A stretch of DNA of 12,846 nucleotides, from contig CAYTNB010000067.1 in assembly GCA_964439085.1 (NCBI GenBank), positions 1 to 12,846 of the forward strand, read 5' to 3'. Below the pieces are notes generated by a model. That model had not been told where the DNA came from and made no database searches. It was given only the letters and a program-made list of their open reading frames with translations. The DNA comes from JAADIV01 sp964439085 (GTDB lineage Bacteria; Desulfobacterota; Desulfobulbia; Desulfobulbales; VMSU01). This document shows, in pieces, positions 6,701 to 12,846 of this stretch (position 1 is its first letter; each line of letters opens with the position of its first letter). The translations under genes and the position numbers were made by a program.

Positions 6701-8149
6701 ATGCTGAAGACAATATTTACTATCATTAATCTATTGCTTTTGACAGCCACGCCGCTTTTGGCCGCCGAACATGGCGGGGGAAGCACAACGGCAATACGTG
6801 ATTTGACAGCGACAAGCATGGGGTGGGCGGCAGTAATTTTATTTGTATTGGCTTATATCTTCGTAGTCTTGGAGGAGAAAATTCACCTCCGGAAGAGTAA
6901 ACCTGTGATGCTTGCCGCCGGTATTATCTGGGTTCTAGTGGCCATTACATTTGAACAGCTGGGTGCGCCCAAGGCCGCCGAAGAGGCGATTAAGCATAAT
7001 ATTCTCGAATATGCCGAGCTGATGCTCTTTCTGCTTTCGGCCATGACATATATAAATACTATGGAGGAGCGTGACGTCTTTCAAGCCCTGCGTTCATGGT
7101 TGGTGGGAAGAGGCTTTTCCTTGCGGGTAATTTTCTGGGTTACCGGCGTTCTGTCCTTTGTTATTTCTCCAATCGCCGATAACTTGACCACCGCCCTGCT
7201 TATGGGTGCTGTAGTTATGGCTGTAGCTGGTGACAACAAGAAATTTGTGGCCCTGGCCTGTATCAATATTGTCGTGGCTGCCAACGCTGGCGGCGCTTAT
7301 TCCCCCTTTGGCGACATCACCACCCTCATGGTCTGGCAGAAGGGCAAAGTACAGTTTGTAGAGTTCATCGATATTTTCGTGCCCTCTTTAGTTAATTGGC
7401 TGGTACCAGCCATCTGCATGAGTTTTGCTGTTGGCAAACAATTCCCTGAGCCCTTAAAAGACGTTGTGAAGATGAAATTTGGCTCTAAACGGGTAATGTT
7501 CCTCTTTTTGCTAACCATAATGACGGCAGTATCCTTCCATAATTATTTGGATCTGCCACCAGCGGCGGGCATGATGTTTGGTATGGCCTACCTTGGTTTG
7601 TTCTCTTATTATATAAAGATTCACGAAGATCGTCTTTATCAACATGATGCAATGTTGGGGGCTGGGAGTGATAGTCAATTCCCGCGGCCTGATAAATCTT
7701 CAGTCAAACATTTTGATTTTATGCGGCATGTATCCCAAGCAGAATGGGACACCCTGCTGTTCTTCTACGGGGTGATAATGTGCGTAGGCGGCCTATCGCA
7801 ATTCGGATATCTGGCCCTGGTCTCTAACCACCTCTATGTTGGCCTTGGCCCCACCACCGCCAATATCCTCGTAGGTATCATCTCTGCTGTGGTAGATAAT
7901 ATTCCAGTTATGTATGCTGTTCTGACTATGGACCCGGTTATGCATCTTGGTCAATGGCTCCTAGTTACCCTCACCGCTGGTGTTGGCGGCAGCCTACTCT
8001 CCATAGGCTCAGCGGCCGGTGTCGGCCTTATGGGTACCGCCCGCGGCACCTACACCTTTGGTGCCCATCTGAAATGGACGCCTGTTATTGCCCTAGGGTA
8101 TGGGGCCAGTATCTGGACCATGTTCCTGATTGACAGCCGCACCTTTTAA
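6701..8149 (+). CDS. nhaD: NhaD-type Na+/H+ antiporter
   Basis: 482 residues, typical for NhaD (ion-transporter/ArsB-NhaD superfamily). The start has AGGAG 5 bases upstream. A hydrophobic N-terminal segment ending TATPLLAAEHGG (about 15-27) may be a cleaved signal peptide, as seen in some NhaD proteins. Conserved stretches are SPIADNLTTALLMG (156-169, Asp160/Asn161), NAGGAYSPFGDITTLMVW (195-212, Asp205) and VVDNIPVMYAVL (Asp399). The last repeats the earlier IADNLT pattern, as expected for the family's internally duplicated fold. It exchanges Na+ (or Li+) for H+ across the inner membrane. It lies 163 bases after SulP behind a terminator and convergent to the beta-barrel gene, whose stop is 27 bases away. 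It could maintain a Na+ gradient for a Na+-coupled SulP; that link is inferred from adjacency only. Confidence 0.9.
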   Translation: MLKTIFTIINLLLLTATPLLAAEHGGGSTTAIRDLTATSMGWAAVILFVLAYIFVVLEEKIHLRKSKPVMLAAGIIWVLVAITFEQLGAPKAAEEAIKHNILEYAELMLFLLSAMTYINTMEERDVFQALRSWLVGRGFSLRVIFWVTGVLSFVISPIADNLTTALLMGAVVMAVAGDNKKFVALACINIVVAANAGGAYSPFGDITTLMVWQKGKVQFVEFIDIFVPSLVNWLVPAICMSFAVGKQFPEPLKDVVKMKFGSKRVMFLFLLTIMTAVSFHNYLDLPPAAGMMFGMAYLGLFSYYIKIHEDRLYQHDAMLGAGSDSQFPRPDKSSVKHFDFMRHVSQAEWDTLLFFYGVIMCVGGLSQFGYLALVSNHLYVGLGPTTANILVGIISAVVDNIPVMYAVLTMDPVMHLGQWLLVTLTAGVGGSLLSIGSAAGVGLMGTARGTYTFGAHLKWTPVIALGYGASIWTMFLIDSRTF

Positions 8150-8176
8150 CACATACGACCGTGGTTCGTACCTGTA

Positions 8177-9133
8177 TCAAAAATGGGTGAACCAACGCAA
8201 AAAATAAAGGTCGCCCTGACTGCCAAATTCGCTGGTATCGGTGCCATAATAACAGAAGGCACCGCCAGCGAGTGTTGCTTCATCGCTTAAGCTATATGTT
8301 GCCGTTGGGCTGACGACAAAGGAGTTATCTGTAAAGTTAATAATCGGCAGCAGGGCTATTGTCCAGAGCGGCCCCGGCTGCCAAGTCAGTTGGGCCCCAA
8401 AGTGATCGACCTGACTCTCATCATTAAAATAATATTCACCGAGTAAGGTTATTGAATTGGCAAAGGCGTACTCCAGGCCGCCAATAAACTCGGTATGGCG
8501 TTTACCACTCTGAAAATCATAGAAACTGCCGCCCTCACTGCGTAATTCAATTCCACTACCAAATAATTCCCCCGAAAACTCCCAGCCGATAATGTCACGT
8601 TGGTTATAATTGTCTTTTACCGCCACCAGAGCGAGGTCGGCAAAATTTAGATATCCTTTAAGCCGTGCCGCATACTTTTCCCGCCCACACGTAATCTCTA
8701 AACCCGTTAAGTCGTTTATGGCATATTCATAGTGGATGGCCTCAGTGCCAGGACGTTCGGCCGTTTCGATGGACAGCACGTTAATGGGATTATAGATGTC
8801 GATGGGGTTCCAAATTCGCCCCACGCCCAGCGGGATACGCTGACGTCCTATGACCATGGAATGCCTATCGCCCCTATACTCCAGATAGGCCCGATAGATT
8901 TTACTGTCATTCTTTATCAGGCTTGGCTTGTCCTGGTAAATATTTTCATTATCCACAATTAATCTGGCAGCCAGACCTTTAAACTTTTTATGGGTCAGGT
9001 TTATATCGACCCGCAGACGATTAAAATCGTTAAGAGATTGTTGATTCCAGGTAATGACATTGGTATTTTCAAAAGACAGATCGGACTGCACCGCCATAAG
9101 ATAGGCCAAAATCAGGCTCGTAAAACCGATCAT
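8177..9133 (-). CDS. Outer-membrane beta-barrel protein of the ABC operon
   Basis: 318 residues. After a hydrophobic start (2-16, ending MAVQS before DLSFEN) that could be a signal peptide but lacks the usual basic N-region, the chain alternates polar and apolar residues as amphipathic strands do. It ends in LYFLRWFTHF, a C-terminal aromatic beta-signal. The block GRQRIPLGVGRIWNP (96-110) followed by DIYNP resembles a motif in porin-like barrels found beside LolCDE-like ABC operons in Gram-negative bacteria. The start codon overlaps the ATPase stop (TAATG), so the genes are translationally coupled and transcribed leftward. Its likely role is as outer-membrane partner or client of the ABC system; the substrate is unknown. 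The weak signal peptide leaves some doubt about the exact start, but the TAATG coupling supports it. Confidence 0.72.
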   Translation of the reverse strand: MIGFTSLILAYLMAVQSDLSFENTNVITWNQQSLNDFNRLRVDINLTHKKFKGLAARLIVDNENIYQDKPSLIKNDSKIYRAYLEYRGDRHSMVIGRQRIPLGVGRIWNPIDIYNPINVLSIETAERPGTEAIHYEYAINDLTGLEITCGREKYAARLKGYLNFADLALVAVKDNYNQRDIIGWEFSGELFGSGIELRSEGGSFYDFQSGKRHTEFIGGLEYAFANSITLLGEYYFNDESQVDHFGAQLTWQPGPLWTIALLPIINFTDNSFVVSPTATYSLSDEATLAGGAFCYYGTDTSEFGSQGDLYFLRWFTHF

Positions 9134-9807
9134 TACTTATCAACCTTACCATCCTTGATGGTAATCGTCAGTTTGGCCTGAGCAATGACCAAGGGGTCAT
9201 GAGAAGAAAAAATAATGGTTATTCCCTCCTCTTCATTCAGACTTCGCATCATGGCCATTAGTGAGGCGGCACTTTTGCTGTCCAAATTGGCCGTTGGCTC
9301 ATCGGCTAAAACCAGTTTAGGCTTAACCGCCACAGCACGGGCCACCGCCACTCGTTGCTGTTGACCGCCGCTCATTTGATTAGGAAGTTTGTCTAGTAGA
9401 TTGGCAATCCCCAGTTTCTTGGCAACTTCAAGCGTCCGGACGTTGCACTTTTCCTGGCCCCAGCCTTGCAGCTTCATAATATACTCAATGTTTTCGGCGG
9501 CAGTTAGAACCGGCAGAAGGTTGTAGGCCTGAAATACAAAACCGATGTAATCCCGCCTTCTGGCAGCCAAAATATTCTCCGGCAATCCGGTTAATTTTTC
9601 TCCCTCCAGGATGATTGCACCGCTAGTAGGGGCATCTAATCCCCCGATAATGTTCAGCAAAGTCGTCTTACCGCTACCTGATGGCCCAGAAATTACAGCA
9701 AGTTCACCCTTGCTGATCTGGAGGTTGATGTCCGATAGGGCTTGAGTTTTCCCAGCTCCGTTCTGAAATTTTTTACTGATGTGTTCGATGTCTAAAAATG
9801 CCACCAT
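9133..9807 (-). CDS. LolD/MacB-type ABC transporter ATPase
   Basis: 224 residues, the standard size for LolD-like ATPases. All motifs are intact: Walker A GPSGSGKT (41-48), Q-loop Gln93 in VFQAYNLLPVLTAAEN, signature MSGGQQQR (145-152), Walker B LVLADE (165-170), D-loop around NLD (174-176) and H-loop His203 in FSSHD. It energises two FtsX-type permeases encoded upstream (10315-12745), probably working on lipoproteins or another envelope substrate by mechanotransmission rather than as an importer. The start has AGAGGA a few bases upstream. Oddly, the last permease gene is 507 bases away across a repeat block, although the other genes in this operon overlap. It overlaps the barrel gene by one base. 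Specificity (LolD versus MacB-like) cannot be settled from the ATPase alone. Confidence 0.93.
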   Translation of the reverse strand: MVAFLDIEHISKKFQNGAGKTQALSDINLQISKGELAVISGPSGSGKTTLLNIIGGLDAPTSGAIILEGEKLTGLPENILAARRRDYIGFVFQAYNLLPVLTAAENIEYIMKLQGWGQEKCNVRTLEVAKKLGIANLLDKLPNQMSGGQQQRVAVARAVAVKPKLVLADEPTANLDSKSAASLMAMMRSLNEEEGITIIFSSHDPLVIAQAKLTITIKDGKVDK

Positions 9808-9961
9808 AAAATCCTCTTTAGAGTCTGTAAGGAAATAACCTGGCTGATATTACGCTTAGATTTGGGCCGGGTTTGGATGTAGCGATTGAGCAGGTAAGCG
9901 TAGACTGCGAAAAGTTTGATATACAGGTAAGCGAACGGAGTGAGACTCCGAGGCCTAGTGA

Positions 9962-10007
9962 TTTTTTAGGTGCGAGGCCATACATGTGGTGCCTCGTGCC
10001 TAAAGAA
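9962..10007 (+). ncRNA. 17-bp stem-loop, fully paired only with G-U pairs (possible structured RNA)
   Basis: 9962-9978 pairs with 9991-10007 over 17 consecutive positions with a 12-base loop (9979-9990). Three of the pairs are G-U (9964:10005, 9971:9998, 9972:9997) and work only in a plus-strand transcript; on the minus strand they would be A-C mismatches. This is antisense to the ABC operon. It may be a non-coding RNA hairpin or the decayed inner arms of a mobile element. No promoter is identified. Confidence 0.3.
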
Positions 10008-10012
10008 TGGCT

Positions 10013-10073
10013 ACAACGCAGTAGATCGGATTGCTATGCCCCTTTTTGGGGTACTTTTTACGACACCATCATA
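10013..10073 (-). repeat. 61-bp dispersed repeat, copy 1 (inverted relative to 12765-12825)
   Basis: The minus strand of this segment matches 12765-12825 at 57 of 61 positions, including 38 consecutive identical bases (10016-10053 versus 12785-12822). It starts TATGATGGTGTCGTAAAA, related to the end of the 2538-2660 element, and includes an ACCCC-AAAAA-GGGG hairpin. Confidence 0.9.
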
Positions 10074-10165
10074 CCTTATATCTTGTTTTGCCCCCCAAAT
10101 AACAATAAATAAAAAACTTTAGAGTAGAGTAAATGACTTACACCTAACACCCCACGAGGGGGTAT

Positions 10166-10253
10166 CGGAGTCTACGCTTACCTAGTACCTTATAGATTCT
10201 TTTCTAAAAAACAGGTAAGCGCAGACTCCGAGAAAACAATCTATAAGGTACTA
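10166..10253. repeat. Two interleaved inverted repeats (A-B-A'-B' order)
   Basis: A (10166-10183) pairs with A' (10213-10230) over 18 bases with one mismatch. B (10183-10205) pairs with B' (10231-10253) over 23 bases with one mismatch. The arms alternate A, B, A', B', so both pairs can form together only as an H-type pseudoknot in RNA, or are alternatives to each other. It may also record insertion of an A-type repeat end into a B palindrome. Confidence 0.8.
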
Positions 10254-10314
10254 ATGTTGAGACATTTATCCCTCAGAGGGAGACAACGCAAACTCCCCAA
10301 ATGGGGTACGGCCC

Positions 10315-11532
10315 TCATATTGTTTGAATCACACTAACAGGCTTAGCCCTTTGCAAAAACCGCAAAGGCAAAAGGGCACTAACGAGGGTCGCCAACATCA
10401 CTGCTGCCAGAGCCAGTAAAAAATATTGCGGTCGGATAACCGCACGCATAACCGAATCCATTCCAAATGCTTCTAGTCCCTTGCTGAAAAGGGCTAAATT
10501 TAAGCCATATTGCTTTAAATAATAGAGCGTTGCGCCACCAAAAACTGAGCCGACGACAAAACCCATAATCGCCATAAAAAAAGCCTCTGACATGATAATC
10601 AAACCTATTTGGCTAAATTTGGTTCCCAAAGCCAGCATAATACCGAATTCCCGCATTCGTTCCAGGACGCTTACCAACATAACCCCAAAGATGCCAAGAC
10701 CAGCCACGCAAAATACCAAAAAACTGGTAATCAAATTAAATCTTTCGATCATTTGTTCACTCTGCAGCAGGGCGGGATAAATTTCGTCCCAGCGCCACAC
10801 CTCTAGCCCGTCTATCCCCGTCAGATCCCCTTGGACAGCAACTATATCCTCATTCCTGTTTTTGAGCGTAATTCGTACCTGGGTTATACCTCTTGGCACC
10901 ACCAATAAGTCACGAGCCTTTTGACGATCAATAAAGACTGCATTTTTGTCGAGTACGGTATTGGTTTTGAAAATTCCGGTTATTTTAAGGGCACTTGACG
11001 ATACTTCATTTACCATATTCTGAGCTGAAATTATAATTTTGCTACCGATTTTGACACTTAATTTACTGGCCAAGTCAGCTCCGATAATTGCCCCCTTAAA
11101 ACTGCTAGCAAAACTGTATTCTCCGCTGACGATGTAATTATTCAATCGCCCACTTTTCTGCTCCTCTGTAAGATCTATACCATAAATTGTTATATTCCTG
11201 GCGTAGTGGGCCGTAGCCGCCAGACCGCTTTGCATGATTCGCTTGCTAAAGCTCAGAATTCTCTCGTCATTCTTTAAGAACTTATCCAATGCTGCGGAAT
11301 CGACCAACTCGGCAAGCTCGTTATTCTGGCGATACCCCTTGGCGAATATGGAAATATCTCCGCTATCGCTGCAAGTGGCATTTTGAATCATCTGGGCAAT
11401 CATTCCGTCATATAAACCCTCTAATGATATAAGCCCCCAGAGACATACGGCAATCATCGAAATCACCAGGAGGGAACGGCCCCGGCGGCGATTCAGTGAA
11501 GCCCAGGCCAGTTTCATGATCACCCTAAACAT
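10315..11532 (-). CDS. FtsX/LolE-type ABC transporter permease (second permease)
   Basis: 405 residues from ATG 11532 (MFRVIMKLAWASLNRRRGRS). A longer frame from 11592 overlaps the upstream gene by 68 bases; the shorter start has GGAGG nine bases upstream, overlaps the upstream stop by only 8 bases and matches usual FtsX-family N-termini. Topology is typical: one membrane helix at about 19-39, a large periplasmic MacB-like core domain (about 40-260), then three helices near 264-288, 309-335 and 368-390. The cytoplasmic ERMREFGIMLALGTKFSQ motif (291-308) contacts the ATPase. Together with the 11525-12745 permease and the 9133-9807 ATPase it forms a LolCDE/MacB-like complex in the inner membrane. 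The two permeases are similar in length and plan, so they probably form a heterodimer. Immediately after its stop come CCCC/GGGG hairpins and the repeat block. Confidence 0.88.
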   Translation of the reverse strand: MFRVIMKLAWASLNRRRGRSLLVISMIAVCLWGLISLEGLYDGMIAQMIQNATCSDSGDISIFAKGYRQNNELAELVDSAALDKFLKNDERILSFSKRIMQSGLAATAHYARNITIYGIDLTEEQKSGRLNNYIVSGEYSFASSFKGAIIGADLASKLSVKIGSKIIISAQNMVNEVSSSALKITGIFKTNTVLDKNAVFIDRQKARDLLVVPRGITQVRITLKNRNEDIVAVQGDLTGIDGLEVWRWDEIYPALLQSEQMIERFNLITSFLVFCVAGLGIFGVMLVSVLERMREFGIMLALGTKFSQIGLIIMSEAFFMAIMGFVVGSVFGGATLYYLKQYGLNLALFSKGLEAFGMDSVMRAVIRPQYFLLALAAVMLATLVSALLPLRFLQRAKPVSVIQTI

Positions 11533-12745
11533 GATGAATCGCCTCCAGCGGACGGTAGCGATTGACCTTAAAGATGGGATAGATAGCGGCAAAAAGGCTT
11601 AAGGTTAGAATTATAAGGATGTCACGACCAATCATGATCGGCCTAAAAGCGGTGGGCAGGGAGGCGGCCATCAGACCATATTGTTTAAACTGCTCCTCAT
11701 AACCCGACAGCTGGATGGGATAAAAATGAAAATATGCGGTAAGTCCCCCGCCAAAGAGACCGCCAATAAAAACGCTTAGCATGCCCAGGATGAGACACTC
11801 CATCCAGAGCATAATAAAAACCTGCCCAGGCGTTGTTCCCAGGGCACGCATCATGCCAATTTCCCTAATCCGGCCCATGATGTTAAGCAGGGTATAAATC
11901 ATAATTACAAAGAAGATAACCATAAAAATGATTGCCAGGCTAATATAGCCAAAAACGGAATCAAGCTCCATAGCCCCTACCAGACCATCCATGCTTTTCC
12001 GCCAGCTAAGAGCCTGATATTCAGTTCCTAATTGCTGATTTATTTGTTCTGCCAGCTCATCGCTTTGGGAAGGATTTTGGGGTAGAACGATGATCTGAGT
12101 GGCATAATTCTCCGCTACCATGGCTTCATCGAAATAGGCTTTGTTAACAAAGGCGGAACTGGTATCAAAATCAAAAAAACCGGTCTGAAAAATCCCCTTT
12201 ACGTAGAGGGTATCGGCGCTAAAGGAATAGTCAGCCCCTGTACCCACAAAGGCCAGCGTATCACCAACCTTAACCTGTAGCTTTTTAGCCAGCCCCAAAC
12301 CTAGATATACCTGCGCAGCATCACCGTCAGACAGATAGCTCCCTTCCTTAAGTGATTGTGCCAAACGGGAAAGACGCTTTTCATTTTTTGGCTCAATGCC
12401 AGCAAGCATCCCACCCACGGTCTTGTTTTCGGCAACAAATAGGACAAATGTCTCGAAACGAGCCCCAGTGGCAGCAATACCGGGAATGGATGATAATTTT
12501 CGTCGCATGGCTTTGACATCAAAGATCAGATTATCATAACTCGGCGCATCTCTAAAATTTTTCCGGGTTATTTGCAAATATCCAGGATAAACCTCAACTG
12601 CGTTATCCAACATCTTATTGTGAGAACCGGTCATAAGCGCCGAGGAAAAGATAAGCAGGGCGGTGGAAAAAGCGGTGAGGGCCACAGTTATAATGCTACG
12701 CTTCCTATAGGCACGAATATTTTTTATGGCAATTCTGATGAACAT
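11525..12745 (-). CDS. FtsX/LolC-type ABC transporter permease (first permease)
   Basis: 406 residues from ATG 12745, with only a weak GAGAAG upstream. The N-terminal helix (about 18-38) follows a basic stretch (IRAYRKRS). A periplasmic MacB-like core domain spans about 40-260, and helices follow near 264-288, 310-336 and 374-393. The conserved coupling motif GRIREIGMMRALGTTPGQ is at 291-308. It ends EAIHHV, as many LolC/E-like permeases end near such a PLEAI sequence. It is the first gene of the operon in view and overlaps the second permease by 8 bases, so translation is coupled. The 61-bp repeat begins 20 bases upstream of its start codon, so any promoter must lie within or beyond the repeat. 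The substrate (lipoprotein, lipid or other envelope cargo) is not shown by the sequence. Confidence 0.9.
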   Translation of the reverse strand: MFIRIAIKNIRAYRKRSIITVALTAFSTALLIFSSALMTGSHNKMLDNAVEVYPGYLQITRKNFRDAPSYDNLIFDVKAMRRKLSSIPGIAATGARFETFVLFVAENKTVGGMLAGIEPKNEKRLSRLAQSLKEGSYLSDGDAAQVYLGLGLAKKLQVKVGDTLAFVGTGADYSFSADTLYVKGIFQTGFFDFDTSSAFVNKAYFDEAMVAENYATQIIVLPQNPSQSDELAEQINQQLGTEYQALSWRKSMDGLVGAMELDSVFGYISLAIIFMVIFFVIMIYTLLNIMGRIREIGMMRALGTTPGQVFIMLWMECLILGMLSVFIGGLFGGGLTAYFHFYPIQLSGYEEQFKQYGLMAASLPTAFRPIMIGRDILIILTLSLFAAIYPIFKVNRYRPLEAIHHV

Positions 12746-12764
12746 AACTTCTCGGCAACGTAAT

Positions 12765-12825
12765 TATGATGGCGTCGTAAAAGATACCCCAAAAAGGGGC
12801 ATAGCAATCCGATCTACTGCGTCGT
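12765..12825 (+). repeat. 61-bp dispersed repeat, copy 2, upstream of the ABC operon
   Basis: 57 of 61 positions match the minus strand of 10013-10073. With a one-base gap the similarity extends to about 12836, and it may continue past the window edge. It contains the ACCCC-AAAAA-GGGG hairpin (12786-12799). With copy 1 it brackets both permease genes in inverted orientation. Confidence 0.9.
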
Positions 12826-12846
12826 GGACCATTTTTGTTCGTTCGG

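Larger units (their letters stand above)
9892..10183. mobile_element. 292-bp MITE-like element with 18-bp terminal inverted repeats
   Basis: The left end 9892-9909 (AGGTAAGCGTAGACTGCG) and the right end 10166-10183, read on the minus strand (AGGTAAGCGTAGACTCCG), agree at 17 of 18 positions. The interior has no transposase and includes a long stem (9962-10007), a copy of the dispersed 61-bp repeat (10013-10073) and a short hairpin CGGAGT-GAG-ACTCCG (9936-9950). No certain target-site duplication is visible. The boundaries follow the inverted repeats; a nested set of independent insertions is an alternative reading. Confidence 0.55.
9808..10314. repeat. 507-bp repeat-rich block splitting the ABC operon
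   Basis: No gene is supported here; the 79-codon plus-strand frame at 9873-10112 is composed entirely of repeats. The block contains AGGTAAGCG-type 18-mers at 9892-9909, 9925-9933 (interrupted), 10166-10183 (inverted) and 10213-10230. It also holds TACCTTATA or its complement at 10072-10080, 10186-10194 and 10242-10250. CCCC-loop-GGGG hairpins lie at 10040-10050, 10150-10161 and 10295-10306, and a 13-bp palindrome TCCCTCAGAGGGA is at 10269-10281. Flanking genes on both sides belong to one ABC system in the same orientation, so the block looks inserted into an operon. Confidence 0.75.

Noticed and set aside
8154..8170. Hairpin TACGA...TCGTA between the convergent nhaD and barrel genes as a shared terminator
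   Set aside because: The stem is only 5 bp with a mismatch next to it, and no T-run follows on either strand.
9873..10112. 79-codon plus-strand frame in the repeat block
   Set aside because: The frame is made wholly of inverted repeats and hairpins, lacks a ribosome-binding site and is antisense to the operon.
9892..10230. Iteron-type replication origin
   Set aside because: There are only a few copies in mixed orientation and no rep gene, DnaA boxes or AT-rich unwinding region; a mobile repeat explains them better.
9892..10253. CRISPR-like array from repeated AGGTAAGCG units
   Set aside because: The units occur in both orientations, spacing is irregular (33 to 250 bases), and no cas gene is near.
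10315..11592. Longer start for the second permease at 11592
   Set aside because: The extra 20 residues lie inside the upstream permease gene and do not resemble a permease N-terminus; ATG 11532 has GGAGG at good spacing.

Overview
The window carries genes of a Gram-negative bacterium. It has an outer-membrane beta-barrel protein ending in Phe and a LolCDE/MacB-type ABC system, with moderate GC content judged by eye. The gene mix (Hyf-type proton-pumping membrane subunits, a SulP anion transporter, an NhaD antiporter, and many short intergenic repeats built on a GTAAAAAGTC-like core) would suit an anaerobic sulfur-cycling Desulfobacterota/Desulfobulbales-like organism. That assignment is inference, because no marker gene is present.

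Layout, left to right. (1) 1-2499, minus strand: the start of a hydrogenase-4/complex-I-like membrane operon, hyfB followed by hyfC, which runs off the left edge. (2) 2500-3142: no convincing gene. It holds a 123-bp MITE-like element just upstream of hyfB, a very doubtful 45-codon ORF and a possible terminator. (3) 3143-4324, minus: a protein with the motif pattern of the LCIB/LCIC (theta/beta-type) carbonic anhydrase family. (4) 4325-4797: a divergent regulatory region. (5) 4798-6537, plus: a SulP/SLC26 transporter with a STAS domain, closed by a clear terminator. (6) 6701-8149, plus: an NhaD-type Na+/H+ antiporter. (7) 8177-12745, minus: an operon of two FtsX-type permeases, a LolD/MacB-type ATPase and a beta-barrel protein. 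It reads permease, permease, 507-bp repeat block, ATPase, barrel.

Two themes stand out. First, 1-8149 may be an inorganic-carbon or ion-homeostasis island: a CO2/HCO3- interconverting enzyme sits divergently beside a SulP (possible Na+-coupled bicarbonate) transporter and an NhaD antiporter that could supply the Na+ gradient, next to a proton-translocating Hyf/Nuo-like module. The combination is suggestive but unproven, since SulP may equally carry sulfate. Second, the ABC operon is interrupted and flanked by a layered set of repeats: a 292-bp element with 18-bp terminal inverted repeats, two interleaved inverted repeats in pseudoknot order, a 17-bp stem kept by G-U pairs, a family of CCCC-loop-GGGG hairpins, and a 61-bp repeat present in inverted copies on either side of the two permease genes.
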